From Pseudonocardia endophytica (GTDB lineage Bacteria; Actinomycetota; Actinomycetes; Mycobacteriales; Pseudonocardiaceae), in NCBI RefSeq assembly GCF_004339565.1, contig NZ_SMFZ01000001.1, positions 1,860,001 through 1,924,000 of the forward strand: DNA of 64,000 bases, read 5' to 3'. Below the pieces are notes generated by a model. That model was not told where the DNA came from. It ran no database searches and worked only from the letters and a program-made list of their open reading frames with translations. The translations under genes were made by a program, and so were the position numbers. How positions within the stretch are numbered: the stretch's first letter is position 1; each line of letters starts with the position of its first letter. This document shows positions 42,769 to 50,248 of this stretch, one piece after another.

Positions 42769-44252
42769 CAGTGGTCCCCCTCCAGGGTCAGCTCGAAGCC
42801 GGGACCGTCGATGTGCAGGTACGCGCCCACCGACGTCTCCACCAGCTCGCGGATGAACCGCGCCTGCTTCGTCGTCGGCGCGAAGTCGCGGTTGCGCTGG
42901 GGCGTCGCCCGCATGGCCTCGACGTCGGCCTCCGGCACGAGCAGGCGCAGGATCAGCTCGTCGTCGGAGATCGACTCGCCGAACCGCGTGCGCAGCTCGG
43001 ACAGGCTCGGCTGCGGAGGCTCCCAGTCCTGGTAGGACTTCGCCTTCACGCTGTCCATGATCAGGTCGAGGACGTTCTGGTCGAGCGGCGCGACCGGCTG
43101 CCCGTAGAAGCCGTGCGCGTAGATCATCACCTCGTCCGGGACGACCGAGTAGCGCTTGCCGGTGACGATGTTGAGCACCGCCTGGGTGCCGACGAGCTGC
43201 GAGAACGGCGTCGCCATCACCGGGTAGCCGAGCTCGGTGCGCACGCGCGACATCTCGTCGAGGACCTCCTCGAACCGGCCCTCCATGCCGCGCGCCTTCA
43301 GCTGGTCCTTGAACGTGCCGGTCATGCCGCCGGGCAGCTGGTGGCGGTACAGGAACAGAGAGTACTCGGCAGGCCTCCCGACCGGGAGGTCCTCGTACTC
43401 CGCGACGCGGCGCAGGTGCTCGGCGACCGGCGCGAACCGGGTCTCGTCGAGGTCGACGTCGTAGCCCGCGTAGCGCAGGTTCGCGACGGTGTTCTCGGTG
43501 GACGGCAGCGACACGCCGGCGGCCAGCGGCCCGCTCGCCGTGTGCACGACGTCCGCGCCCGCCAGCACACCCTCCAGGTAGTTGATCGGGGCGAGCGCGT
43601 TGTTCGAGTGGAAGTGGATCTCGACGGGGAGTGCCCCCGCGGCCTGCTTGATGGCGCGCACGAGAGTGCGGGTCCGCTCCGGGGTGAGCAGGCCGGCCGC
43701 GTCCTCCAGCTCGATGCCGTCCGCGCCGAGCGCGACGAGCTCGCGCGTGCGGGCCGCGTAGTACTCGTCGGTGTGGTACGGGCTGTCCGCGTAGAGGATG
43801 CACGGCATCGCGGCCGCGCCATGGGCCTGCGCCGTCTTCACCAGGCGGCCGATCTTGTCGGTGTTGAACAGCCCGTCGTAGATCCAGAAGCTGCCGATCC
43901 CGTGCGCGCAGAGCCGCTGCACCCACAGATCCATCACGGAGTCCGCGGTGAGCCCGAACGTGACGATGCCGTTGGATCGCGTCCCGGCCCGGACCGTGGT
44001 GCGCGGCATCGCCTTCGACAGCGAGATCAGCTGGTCCCACGGGTCCTCGCGGCAGTGCCGGGCGAGCACCTCGAAGATCGAGCTGCCGACGAGGTCGATC
44101 GTGTGGAACCCGGTCCGGTCCAGCTCGCCGGCGATCGGCAGCCCCATGTCGCGGCGCATCTTCATGCCCCACCAGCTCTGCGGGCCGTCGCGCAGCGTCT
44201 GGTCGATGATCTGGATCGTGCGACGTTCCGGGGCGCAGTTCAGGTAGCTCAT
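42768..44252 (-). CDS. PYC/OadA-type biotin-dependent carboxyltransferase with altered metal ligand
   Basis: A 494-aa HMGL-like TIM-barrel carboxyltransferase. It has QTLRDGPQSWWGMKMR (equivalent of RDAHQS, residue 21 on), VEIHFHSNNALAP with the metal His213 and His215, and GGMTGTFKDQLKARGMEGRF. VMATPFSQLVGTQAVLNIV and FYGQPVAPLDQNVLDLI close the CT core. In pyruvate carboxylase and transcarboxylase 5S the third metal ligand is a carbamylated Lys in IKDMAGLL; here the matching stretch reads LEDAAGLL with Glu183. The TSQP substrate loop is also changed (AGVSLPSTEN). It should transfer CO2 from biotin to an enolisable acceptor that is probably not pyruvate. It is encoded with biotin carboxylase (ATGA overlap) and carrier. 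Confidence 0.82.
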   Translation of the reverse strand: MSYLNCAPERRTIQIIDQTLRDGPQSWWGMKMRRDMGLPIAGELDRTGFHTIDLVGSSIFEVLARHCREDPWDQLISLSKAMPRTTVRAGTRSNGIVTFGLTADSVMDLWVQRLCAHGIGSFWIYDGLFNTDKIGRLVKTAQAHGAAAMPCILYADSPYHTDEYYAARTRELVALGADGIELEDAAGLLTPERTRTLVRAIKQAAGALPVEIHFHSNNALAPINYLEGVLAGADVVHTASGPLAAGVSLPSTENTVANLRYAGYDVDLDETRFAPVAEHLRRVAEYEDLPVGRPAEYSLFLYRHQLPGGMTGTFKDQLKARGMEGRFEEVLDEMSRVRTELGYPVMATPFSQLVGTQAVLNIVTGKRYSVVPDEVMIYAHGFYGQPVAPLDQNVLDLIMDSVKAKSYQDWEPPQPSLSELRTRFGESISDDELILRLLVPEADVEAMRATPQRNRDFAPTTKQARFIRELVETSVGAYLHIDGPGFELTLEGDH

Positions 44253-45637
44253 CGGTCCTTCTCCAGGAAGTCGGGCAGGCCGCGGGTGGCGATCCAGTCC
44301 GTCGTGACGACTCCGGCGCGGAAGTCGGGATGGTCGAGTGCCGCGCGGCAGAACTCGCGCGTCGTCGGGACGCCCTCGACCTTCAGCCCGTCCAGCGCGG
44401 CGATCATCCGGTCGATCGCCGCGGTCCGGTCCGGGCCGTGTGCGACGATCTTGGCGAGCAGCGAGTCGTAGTAGGGCGTGACGCGGTAGCCGGTCTCGCA
44501 GTGGCTGTCGACGCGGATGCCGTCGCCGGTCGGCGGCTCCCAGAGCGTGACCGTCCCCGGGTTCGGGACGAAGCCACGAGCCGGGTCCTCGGTCGTGATC
44601 CGGACCTCGACGGCGTGGCCGCGGACGTCCACGTCGGACTGGTGGTACCGCAGCGGCTCCCCGGCCGCGGAGCGCAGCTGCTCCGCGACCAGGTCGATGC
44701 CGCTCACCAGCTCGCTGACCGGGTGCTCGACCTGGATGCGGGCGTTGAACTCGAGGAACGCGAACTCGTCGCGGTCGGCGTCGTAGATGAACTCGACGGT
44801 CCCGGCGCTGTCCAGCTCGAGCGCGCGGGCGAACGCGACCCCGCTGTCGCGGATGTGCGCCCGGACGGTCTCCGGGATGTTCGGCGCCGGGGACTCCTCG
44901 ACGACCTTCTGGTGGCGCCGCTGCAACGTGCAGTCCCGTTCCCCGACATGGATCACGTGGCCGTGCCGGTCACCGAGCACCTGCACCTCGATGTGCCGGG
45001 CCCGCCGCACGTAGCGCTCGACGTAGAGCCGGCCGTCGCCGAACGCGGAGCGTGCCTCCTCGGCCGCGGCGGGCCAGCGGGACCGCAGCCCGGTCTCGTC
45101 CTCGACGACCGACATCCCGCGGCCGCCTCCGCCCGCGGCGGCCTTGACCAGCACCGGGTAGCCGAGCTCACCGGCCGCGCGGGCCGCGTCGTCGGCCGTG
45201 TCCATGATCGGCGAGCCGTCCAGCACCGGGATGCCGGCGCTGCGCGCGAGTTCCCGGGCCCTGGCCTTGTCCCCGGCCTGGGCGACGGCGTCCGGGCGGG
45301 GCCCGACGAACACCAGCCCGTTCTCGACGACGGCGGCCGCGAACTCCGGGTTCTCGGACAGGAAGCCGTAGCCGGGATGGACGGCGTCGCACCCGGTCCC
45401 GAGCGCGGCGGACAGGATCGACGGGATCGCCAGGTAGCTCTCCCCCGCGGGCGGCGGTCCGATGCAGACGGACCGGTCGGCGAGCCGGGCCGCCATCCCG
45501 TCCCGGTCCACGGTGGACGTGACGACGACCGTCCCGATCCCGAGCGACCGGCACGCCCTCACGACGCGCACCGCGATCTCCCCGCGGTTCGCGACGAGCA
45601 CCCGCTGCAGTCCGACCGCTGTGGCGGCACTACTCAT
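44249..45637 (-). CDS. accC: Biotin carboxylase subunit
   Basis: A 462-aa ATP-grasp biotin carboxylase of normal length. It has VLVANRGEIAVRVVRACRSL, DAVHPGYGFLSENPEFAAAV, the Gly-rich ATP loop VLVKAAAGGGGRGMSVVED, and RHIEVQVLGDRHGHVIHVGE. ERDCTLQRRHQKVVEESP, FIYDADRDEFAFLEFNARIQ and VEHPVSELVSGIDLV follow. It makes carboxybiotin from ATP, bicarbonate and the carrier. The start overlaps the carrier stop by 8 bp, and its stop overlaps the carboxyltransferase start. Confidence 0.95.
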   Translation of the reverse strand: MSSAATAVGLQRVLVANRGEIAVRVVRACRSLGIGTVVVTSTVDRDGMAARLADRSVCIGPPPAGESYLAIPSILSAALGTGCDAVHPGYGFLSENPEFAAAVVENGLVFVGPRPDAVAQAGDKARARELARSAGIPVLDGSPIMDTADDAARAAGELGYPVLVKAAAGGGGRGMSVVEDETGLRSRWPAAAEEARSAFGDGRLYVERYVRRARHIEVQVLGDRHGHVIHVGERDCTLQRRHQKVVEESPAPNIPETVRAHIRDSGVAFARALELDSAGTVEFIYDADRDEFAFLEFNARIQVEHPVSELVSGIDLVAEQLRSAAGEPLRYHQSDVDVRGHAVEVRITTEDPARGFVPNPGTVTLWEPPTGDGIRVDSHCETGYRVTPYYDSLLAKIVAHGPDRTAAIDRMIAALDGLKVEGVPTTREFCRAALDHPDFRAGVVTTDWIATRGLPDFLEKDR

Positions 45638-46319
45638 CGCTCGGCCGGATCCGGAACAGCACCTGCTCGTACTCGACGAGGTCGGCGTTCGCCGCGCAGA
45701 CCTGCACGACGGTGCCCGCCACCGTCGAGACGACCGGGTTCATCAGCTTCATGACCTCGACGATCGCGAGCTGCTCGTCCCGCGCGACCGTCTGTCCGAC
45801 CCCGACGAACGGCGGCTGGCCGGGGCTCGGCGCGACCCAGAACGCCCCGACGGCCGGGGACAGGACGTCGACGCAGCCGGACAGGTCGACGGCCGCGTCA
45901 CCCGCGGGAGGCGGGCCGCCGAGGGGCGAGCCCGGCGGCGCCGCGGCCGGTAGAGGGCCGGCACCGGGCGCGGCCGTACCGCCGGCGCCGGGCGCGGTCA
46001 CGTCGGCGCTGGTCGGATCCGATGATCGGCCATCGGGTCCGGTTCGGGGCGGGAATCCGCCGTGATGCGGACCTGTCCGCCGATCATCGCCCCCGTCGCC
46101 GGCGACCGCGCCGGCCGGGCCGGCCGCGTGCGTCGCCTGCGGAGCAGCCGACGTCGCGGCGGCACCCCGGGGCGGCCCGTCCTTCCCGACCGTGATCCGC
46201 ATCCCGTGCAGGTCCACGGTCATGCCGGTCCAGCCGGAGTCACGGAACGTCCGCAGGATCTCCTGGATCTCCCGGTACGTGACGGCCTCCGGCACGTCCG
46301 GGTCGGTCGGGGCGCTCAT
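45630..46319 (-). CDS. accB: Biotin carboxyl carrier protein with a palindromic repeat in its linker
   Basis: A 229-aa carrier. The C-terminal biotinyl domain ends with VARDEQLAIVEVMKLMNPVV; the Lys of MKLM is the biotinylation site. An N-terminal segment of about 50 residues (REIQEILRTFRDSGWTGMTV) precedes a long Gly/Ala/Pro linker. Residues about 78-100 (DRRTGPHHGGFPPRTGPDG and flanks) are encoded by a family B palindromic element (46022-46087) that is 66 bp long, so the frame is kept. The start ATG 46319 overlaps the dikinase-like gene stop. Confidence 0.88.
   Translation of the reverse strand: MSAPTDPDVPEAVTYREIQEILRTFRDSGWTGMTVDLHGMRITVGKDGPPRGAAATSAAPQATHAAGPAGAVAGDGGDDRRTGPHHGGFPPRTGPDGRSSDPTSADVTAPGAGGTAAPGAGPLPAAAPPGSPLGGPPPAGDAAVDLSGCVDVLSPAVGAFWVAPSPGQPPFVGVGQTVARDEQLAIVEVMKLMNPVVSTVAGTVVQVCAANADLVEYEQVLFRIRPSDE
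46022..46087. repeat. Palindromic element family B, copy 2, inside the biotin carrier gene
   Basis: Ends ATGATCGGC and GCCGATCAT; inner part GGGTCCGGTTCGGGGCGGG / CCGCCGTGATGCGGACC. It is the same design as the intergenic copies but lies within the coding linker. Its 66 bp preserve the reading frame. Confidence 0.8.
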
Positions 46320-48073
46320 CGTTCTCCCTCGTCGGAACGTCGGTGGGCCGCCGCGGCGAGCAGCACCGGCAGCCGGATCGCGGACACGATCACCTCGACG
46401 CCGGCGTCGACCGCGGCGCGGACGCCCTCCGGCGAGGTGAACACGGCTCCGCGGACGGTCCGTGTCCCGGGCGGGATCGCGGGGACCGCGTCGCCGACCT
46501 CGTCGGCCGGTAGGGCGTCCGCGTCGAACACCGGCTCCGGGCCGGAGTCCGCGACGCGCACCGGAGCGATCTCCGACGCCCATGCGGCCAGTCGCGCGAG
46601 GTCCTCGTCGCCGTCCTCGCTGACCGCCGTCGTCGCCAGCACTCCGGCGTGGACCGTGCCGGACGTCGCGTCGACGGTGACCTCGCGACCGACGAGCGCG
46701 TCCACCGTCCCGTCGCCGCACCCGACGACGCAGGGCGTGTCCAGCGCGCGCCCGACGACGGCGGCGTGCGACGTCGACCCGCCCTGCTCGGTGACGACGG
46801 CGACCGCGGCGATCATGCCGTGGACGTCGTCCGGGCTGGTGGAGTGCCGGACGAGCACCGCGTCCGGCGTGTCCTGGGCCTCCTCCGGCGTGGCCACGGC
46901 GACACCGGTCGCGACGCCGGGGCACGCCGGCGTGCCGCGGGCGAGCGTCTCGGCACCGTCCGCCGCGCCGTCGGCGAGCCGCGGCCGCAGCAGCGAGCGG
47001 ACCTGCTCCGCGGTGACCCGCTCGACCGCCTCGGCCGGCGTGATCACGCCGTCGTCGACGAGCGCGGTCGCGATCCGCACGGCGGCGCGCGCGGTGCGCT
47101 TCGCCGGGCGGGACTGCAGCAGGAACAGCTCGCCGTGCTGCACGGTGAACTCGATGTCCTGGGCGTCGCGGCCCTCCGCGTCCAGCCGGTCGGCCGCGGT
47201 CAGCAGCTCGGCGTGCACTCCGGGCAGGTGGTCGGCCAGTGTGGACAGAGGCTTCGGCGTCACCCGACCGGAGACGACGTCCTCGCCCTGGCCGCGTTCG
47301 AGGTACTCGCCGAACGGCTCACGCGCACCGGTCGACGGGTCGCGGGTGAACAGCACACCGGTGCCGGAGTCGTCGTCGAGGTTGCCGAACACCATGGCCT
47401 GCACGGTGACCGCCGTGCCCAGGTCGTCGGGGATCCCGTAGTGCCTGCGGTAGGCGACGGCACGCCGCGAGCGGCTGGACGCGAACACGGACGCGACGGC
47501 GCCGTGCAGCTGCTGACAAGCGTCCTGTGGGATGTCCGAACCGGTGTCCGACCGCACCGCGGCACGTACGGCCGCGGTGTCCTCGAGATCCTCGAGCTCC
47601 TCGGTGCAGCCGAGCACGAGCCGTCCGTAGAAGCCGGAGAAGCGCCGGTGCACCTCGGCCGCGAACGCCGGGTCGCCGGTCTCGGCGGCCAGCGCGCGCT
47701 CGACGTCGTCGGTGCAGCCGAGGTCGAGGATCGTGTCCATCATCCCGGGCATGCTGATCGCGGCCCCGGAACGCACGGACACCAGCAGCGGCCGGTCGCC
47801 GCCGCCGAACGTGCGGCCCAGCTCGCGTTCCAGCAGGCGGATCCCGGTCTCGAGCTCGTCGGTCAGGCCGTCCGGGAGCCCGCCACCGGCGAAGTACGCG
47901 GCGCACGCCTCGGTCGTCACGACGAACGCGGGCGGCACCCGCAGGCCGAGCGAGCGCATCCGCCAGAGGCTCCACGCCTTGCCGCCGACGAGCTCGCGGC
48001 TCGGTTCCGCGGACGGGTCGTCGGGGACGACGAGCCATCGGTAGCCGGTCGCCACGGTGATGTCCGGGCTCAT
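46316..48073 (-). CDS. Pyruvate-phosphate-dikinase-like protein lacking the PEP/pyruvate barrel
   Basis: A 585-aa protein. The N-terminal ATP-grasp/PPDK_N part (residues 1 to ~330) has VGGKAWSLWRMRSLGLRVPP, LLVSVRSGAAISMPGMMDTI, NLDDDSGTGVLFTRDPSTG, and DIEFTVQHGELFLLQSRPAK. The phosphohistidine domain has TEQGGSTSHAAVVGRALDTP with His436. The remaining ~125 residues do not resemble the PEP/pyruvate TIM barrel, and full PPDKs are about 870-900 aa. It can therefore make a phosphohistidine from ATP but needs another protein to hold the acceptor. It overlaps the 202-aa gene at its start and the carrier gene at its stop. I recall a similar short-PPDK plus ~200-aa pair in mycobacteria (Rv1127c/Rv1126c). 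Confidence 0.85.
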   Translation of the reverse strand: MSPDITVATGYRWLVVPDDPSAEPSRELVGGKAWSLWRMRSLGLRVPPAFVVTTEACAAYFAGGGLPDGLTDELETGIRLLERELGRTFGGGDRPLLVSVRSGAAISMPGMMDTILDLGCTDDVERALAAETGDPAFAAEVHRRFSGFYGRLVLGCTEELEDLEDTAAVRAAVRSDTGSDIPQDACQQLHGAVASVFASSRSRRAVAYRRHYGIPDDLGTAVTVQAMVFGNLDDDSGTGVLFTRDPSTGAREPFGEYLERGQGEDVVSGRVTPKPLSTLADHLPGVHAELLTAADRLDAEGRDAQDIEFTVQHGELFLLQSRPAKRTARAAVRIATALVDDGVITPAEAVERVTAEQVRSLLRPRLADGAADGAETLARGTPACPGVATGVAVATPEEAQDTPDAVLVRHSTSPDDVHGMIAAVAVVTEQGGSTSHAAVVGRALDTPCVVGCGDGTVDALVGREVTVDATSGTVHAGVLATTAVSEDGDEDLARLAAWASEIAPVRVADSGPEPVFDADALPADEVGDAVPAIPPGTRTVRGAVFTSPEGVRAAVDAGVEVIVSAIRLPVLLAAAAHRRSDEGER

Positions 48074-48678
48074 TCCGGGCGCTCCCGGCCGGTGAGCCGC
48101 AGCAGGTGCTCGTGCATCTGGAACCAGACGGTGTGCACCGAGTCCACCCGCAGGCCGCTGACGTAGTCGGTCTCGCCACCCTCGGCGCGGGTCAGCGCGC
48201 CGCCGAGACGCTCCAGGAAGCGGTCGATCAGCGGGTCCGCGTCGGCGATCGGGCGCAGCACCTTCCCGGTCTTCTCGATCACCCGGCCGACCTTGTCGAT
48301 GATCCTGTCGTCGTACTCGGGGTCGGAGTGGTCGTTCGGGACCTGCTCGCCGCCGATCTCCTTCGTCTGCCACTGCGTGGTCAGGTCCAGGATCTGCTTG
48401 TTCACGCCGGTCTCGAACGACTCGATCGCCTCGGCCACCGCCGCCGACGAGCGGAGGTCGGCGAACGCCGTCGGGTACGCGGCGTCGAGCGCCTCGCGAC
48501 CGGTCGGGCCGATCATGTACTTGCCCTTCCGGGCGAGCACGGTGCCGTCGGCCTCCGCCTTCTCCAGCTGCGCCGCGAGCTCGGCCTCCGGCACCCCGAC
48601 GATGTCGGCGAGCTGGGACGGCTCTGCCATCTGCTTCAGCGTCAGGGAGTGCAGCGCGAACAGGTGCGGTTCGAGCAT
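48070..48678 (-). CDS. Unknown ~200-aa partner of the dikinase-like protein
   Basis: A 202-aa protein without a recognised named family. The first ~70 residues look like a winged helix (LTLKQMAEPSQLADIVGVPE, AQLEKAEADGTVLARKGKYM). The rest is helical and charged (FETGVNKQILDLTTQWQTKE, DRIIDKVGRVIEKTGKVLRP, FQMHEHLLRLTGRE). It starts at ATG 48678, overlapping the ligase stop by one base, and its stop overlaps the dikinase-like start. Conserved adjacency suggests a structural or regulatory subunit, comparable in size to the third (regulatory) subunit of phenylphosphate synthase. That comparison is by size and context only. Confidence 0.6.
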   Translation of the reverse strand: MLEPHLFALHSLTLKQMAEPSQLADIVGVPEAELAAQLEKAEADGTVLARKGKYMIGPTGREALDAAYPTAFADLRSSAAVAEAIESFETGVNKQILDLTTQWQTKEIGGEQVPNDHSDPEYDDRIIDKVGRVIEKTGKVLRPIADADPLIDRFLERLGGALTRAEGGETDYVSGLRVDSVHTVWFQMHEHLLRLTGRERPE

Positions 48679-50171
48679 CAGTGGTCCTCGTTCCCGTTCC
48701 GCGCGAGCATGCGGTCACGCACCTCGCGTCGCAGTGACTTGCCGACCGGGCTGGTCGGCAGATCGGTCCAGATCTCGACGGCCTTGGGTCGCTTGAACCC
48801 GGCGAGCCGCCCCCGGCAGAACTCGCGGACGTCCTCCGGATCTGCCTCGGACCGGAGCACGACGGCGGCCGTCACGCGTTCGCCCCACGTGTCGTCGGGC
48901 AGACCCACCACGGCCGCTTCGACGACGGCGGGGTGTGCCAGGAGCGCGTCCTCCACCTCGCGGGGGTAGACGTTGAAACCACCTGAGATGATCACGTCGT
49001 GGCGCCTGTCCTGCAGGTGCAGGTAGCCCTCGGCGTCCCAGCGGCCCAGGTCTCCGGTGTGCAGCCAGCCGTCCGGTTCCAACGCCACGGCCGTCGCGTC
49101 CGGGCGCCGCCAGTAGCGCTCCATGGTGTGCGGTCCGCGGGTCAGCACCTCGCCGACGTCGTCGACGCCGAGGCTGTTCCCCTCGGAGTCCCGGATGTCC
49201 ACCTCGACGAACGTGTACGGCTTGCCGGCCGACGTCAGCCGATCCGGCGTGTGCTCCCACGGCTGCAGGCAGGTGATCGCCAGCGGAGCCTCGGCCTGGC
49301 CGTAGAGCTGCGTGAACACCGGGCCGAGCAGGTCGAGCCCACGCTGCAGGACGGTCGTCGCGATCGGGGCGCCGCCGTAGCAGAGCCGCTCCAGCGCGAG
49401 AGCTCCCGACGACGCGGCCTCGGCCGTCGCAGGGTCCTCCAGCAGCATCCCGATCATGGTCGGGACCATGAACGTGGTGGTCGCGTGGTGCTTCTGCGCC
49501 GCCTCCAGGAACGCCGGGGGCGAGAACCTCGGCACGATCACGTTCGCCGCGCCCTTCACCAGATGCGGCAGGAAGAACGCGCCGCTGCCGTGCGTGATCG
49601 GCGCGGCGTGCAGCATCCGCGAGTCCGGGCGCAGGTTCGGCAGCAGGTCGACGAGGAAGTTGTCCACCTCGGCCAGCTCGCTGCGGGTGGTGAGCACGAC
49701 GGCCTTCGGCGTGCCCGTCGTGCCGCCGGTGTAGGCCAGGCGCAGGGGCTCGTCCGGGTCGCGACGGACGTCGCACGGGCCGTCCGGTGCCGCCTCGATC
49801 ATGCCCGGCAGCTCGTCGGCCGCGATCATGATCTCGACCTGGGCGGACGGCGCCCCGGCGTGCACGAGCGCGCGGGCCTGCGAGTCGTCGATCTTGAACG
49901 CGTGCTCGTGCGGGGTCTCCCGGGCGTTCAGCGGCACCCGGACCAGGCCGGACTTGGCCAGCGCGTAGTAGGCGACGACGCCGTCGATCCCGTTCGGCAC
50001 GAGGACCGCGACCCGGTCCCCGGGCGCGAGACCACGGGCGAGCAGCGCGTGCCCGAGCCGGTCGGTGAGCGCGTCGAACTCGGCGAACGACACCGTTCGG
50101 TCACCGTCGACCAGTGCCGGCGCGGCGCCGTACTGGCGCCCGGCCCGGCGGATCAGGTCTCCGATCTGCAC
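48678..50171 (-). CDS. AMP-forming acyl-CoA synthetase / ligase
   Basis: A 497-aa class I adenylate-forming enzyme starting at GTG 50171. It has LAYTGGTTGTPKAVVLTTRS (A3 loop), TQLYGQAEAPLAI (A5), DGWLHTGDLGRWDAEGYLHL (A7), RRHDVIISGGFNVYPREVED (A8 hinge), and the catalytic Lys in LPTSPVGKSLRREVRDRML. It activates a carboxylate to its CoA thioester. Its position between the phosphotransfer modules and the carboxylase/thiolase genes suggests that the acid made by carboxylation is its substrate. A 15-bp hairpin (50202-50236) lies just upstream. Confidence 0.87.
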   Translation of the reverse strand: MQIGDLIRRAGRQYGAAPALVDGDRTVSFAEFDALTDRLGHALLARGLAPGDRVAVLVPNGIDGVVAYYALAKSGLVRVPLNARETPHEHAFKIDDSQARALVHAGAPSAQVEIMIAADELPGMIEAAPDGPCDVRRDPDEPLRLAYTGGTTGTPKAVVLTTRSELAEVDNFLVDLLPNLRPDSRMLHAAPITHGSGAFFLPHLVKGAANVIVPRFSPPAFLEAAQKHHATTTFMVPTMIGMLLEDPATAEAASSGALALERLCYGGAPIATTVLQRGLDLLGPVFTQLYGQAEAPLAITCLQPWEHTPDRLTSAGKPYTFVEVDIRDSEGNSLGVDDVGEVLTRGPHTMERYWRRPDATAVALEPDGWLHTGDLGRWDAEGYLHLQDRRHDVIISGGFNVYPREVEDALLAHPAVVEAAVVGLPDDTWGERVTAAVVLRSEADPEDVREFCRGRLAGFKRPKAVEIWTDLPTSPVGKSLRREVRDRMLARNGNEDH

Positions 50172-50201
50172 GGTGGTCCTTTCTGGGATGGGCAGGGTTC
50201 A

Positions 50202-50236
50202 CCGGGTGGCAGGCCGGTCGTCGGCCTGCCACCCGG
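50202..50236 (-). terminator. Intercistronic hairpin between partner-protein gene and ligase
   Basis: A perfect 15-bp stem, CCGGGTGGCAGGCCG (50202-50216) with its complement (50222-50236), and a 5-nt loop, in the 77-bp gap. No T-tract follows on the minus strand. It may cause partial termination or stabilise the upstream mRNA, so that the 52521-50249 genes are made in excess over the ligase and carboxylase. Confidence 0.6.
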
Positions 50237-50248
50237 GAGATCGGTGGG

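Noticed and set aside
46022..46087. Frameshift or assembly error in the biotin carrier gene
   Set aside because: The unusual residues are explained by an intact family B palindrome whose 66-bp length preserves the frame, with the biotin domain intact downstream.
42768..48073. Simple pyruvate carboxylase plus PPDK for anaplerosis
   Set aside because: The carboxyltransferase has changed key residues, the PPDK lacks its PEP/pyruvate barrel, and the operon continues with a ligase, thiolase, DUF35 and phosphohistidine modules not needed for anaplerosis. It cannot be fully excluded without assays.
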